Below, piece after piece: positions 5,966 through 6,012 of a DNA stretch of 6,012 nt. The stretch covers positions 1 through 6,012 of the forward strand of contig CALFEM010000330.1 of assembly GCA_937950105.1 (NCBI GenBank), written 5' to 3'. Each line of letters opens with the position of its first letter. Positions within the stretch are counted from its first letter, which is position 1. The stretch is from an uncultured Alphaproteobacteria bacterium. Its GTDB lineage: Bacteria > Pseudomonadota > Alphaproteobacteria > Rhizobiales > Hyphomicrobiaceae. The notes under the pieces were generated by a model. It was not told the origin of the DNA. It made no database searches and saw only the letters and a list, made by a program, of their open reading frames with translations. The translations under genes were made by a program, and so were the position numbers.

Positions 5966-6012
5966 AGATCGGAAGAGCGTCGTGTAGGGAAAGAGTGTAG
6001 ATCTCGGTGGTC
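5966..6012. other. Illumina TruSeq universal adapter (non-biological)
   Basis: The last 47 bases match the reverse complement of the Illumina universal (Read 1 side) adapter: AGATCGGAAGAGCGTCGTG through AGATCTCGGTGGTC. Genomic sequence stops at about 5965, so the region upstream of prfB is cut off 20 bases beyond its -35 box. Confidence 0.98.

Overview
This is one ~6 kb molecule whose ends are not biological. Positions 1-37 and 5966-6012 match the two standard Illumina TruSeq adapter arms, so the genomic insert is about 38-5965. The insert is GC-rich and densely coded, with all five genes on the minus strand. The release-factor 2 sequence (for example [15 protein letters not shown]), the base composition and the DUF937/OmpA-like protein suggest an alphaproteobacterium, perhaps Hyphomicrobiales. 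That placement is inference from recalled family sequences, not a database search.

In transcription order (right to left): a short leader with a good sigma70-type promoter (TTTACA-17-TATAGG) drives prfB (4740-5871). The prfB gene is split by the classical programmed +1 frameshift: a 23-codon first frame ends in CTT TGA C, with AGGAGG three bases before the CTT, and the main frame continues from there. A 327-bp non-coding gap follows. Next is an envelope protein (2904-4412) with a DUF937-like N-terminal domain, one membrane segment, Ala/Pro linkers and a C-terminal OmpA peptidoglycan-binding domain. It ends at a strong hairpin terminator (2840-2872).

The left half is a compact cluster of three unrelated-fold or distantly related SAM-dependent methyltransferase genes. 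These are an RlmI-like class I enzyme (1857-2771), a SpoU/TrmH-type knotted RNA 2'-O-methyltransferase (1033-1860) that overlaps it by 4 bp, and, 19 bp further on, a short bacterial protein with the hallmarks of the arginine methyltransferase (PRMT) family (63-1013).

The common theme is translation: a release factor that regulates its own synthesis by recoding, and probable rRNA or ribosome-directed methylation. The OmpA-like envelope gene sits between them as a separate unit. I see no mobile element, CRISPR array, tRNA or rRNA. The most interesting biology is the PRMT-like gene in a bacterial RNA-methyltransferase operon and the exactly preserved prfB recoding site. I found nothing that amounts to a clearly undescribed multi-gene system.
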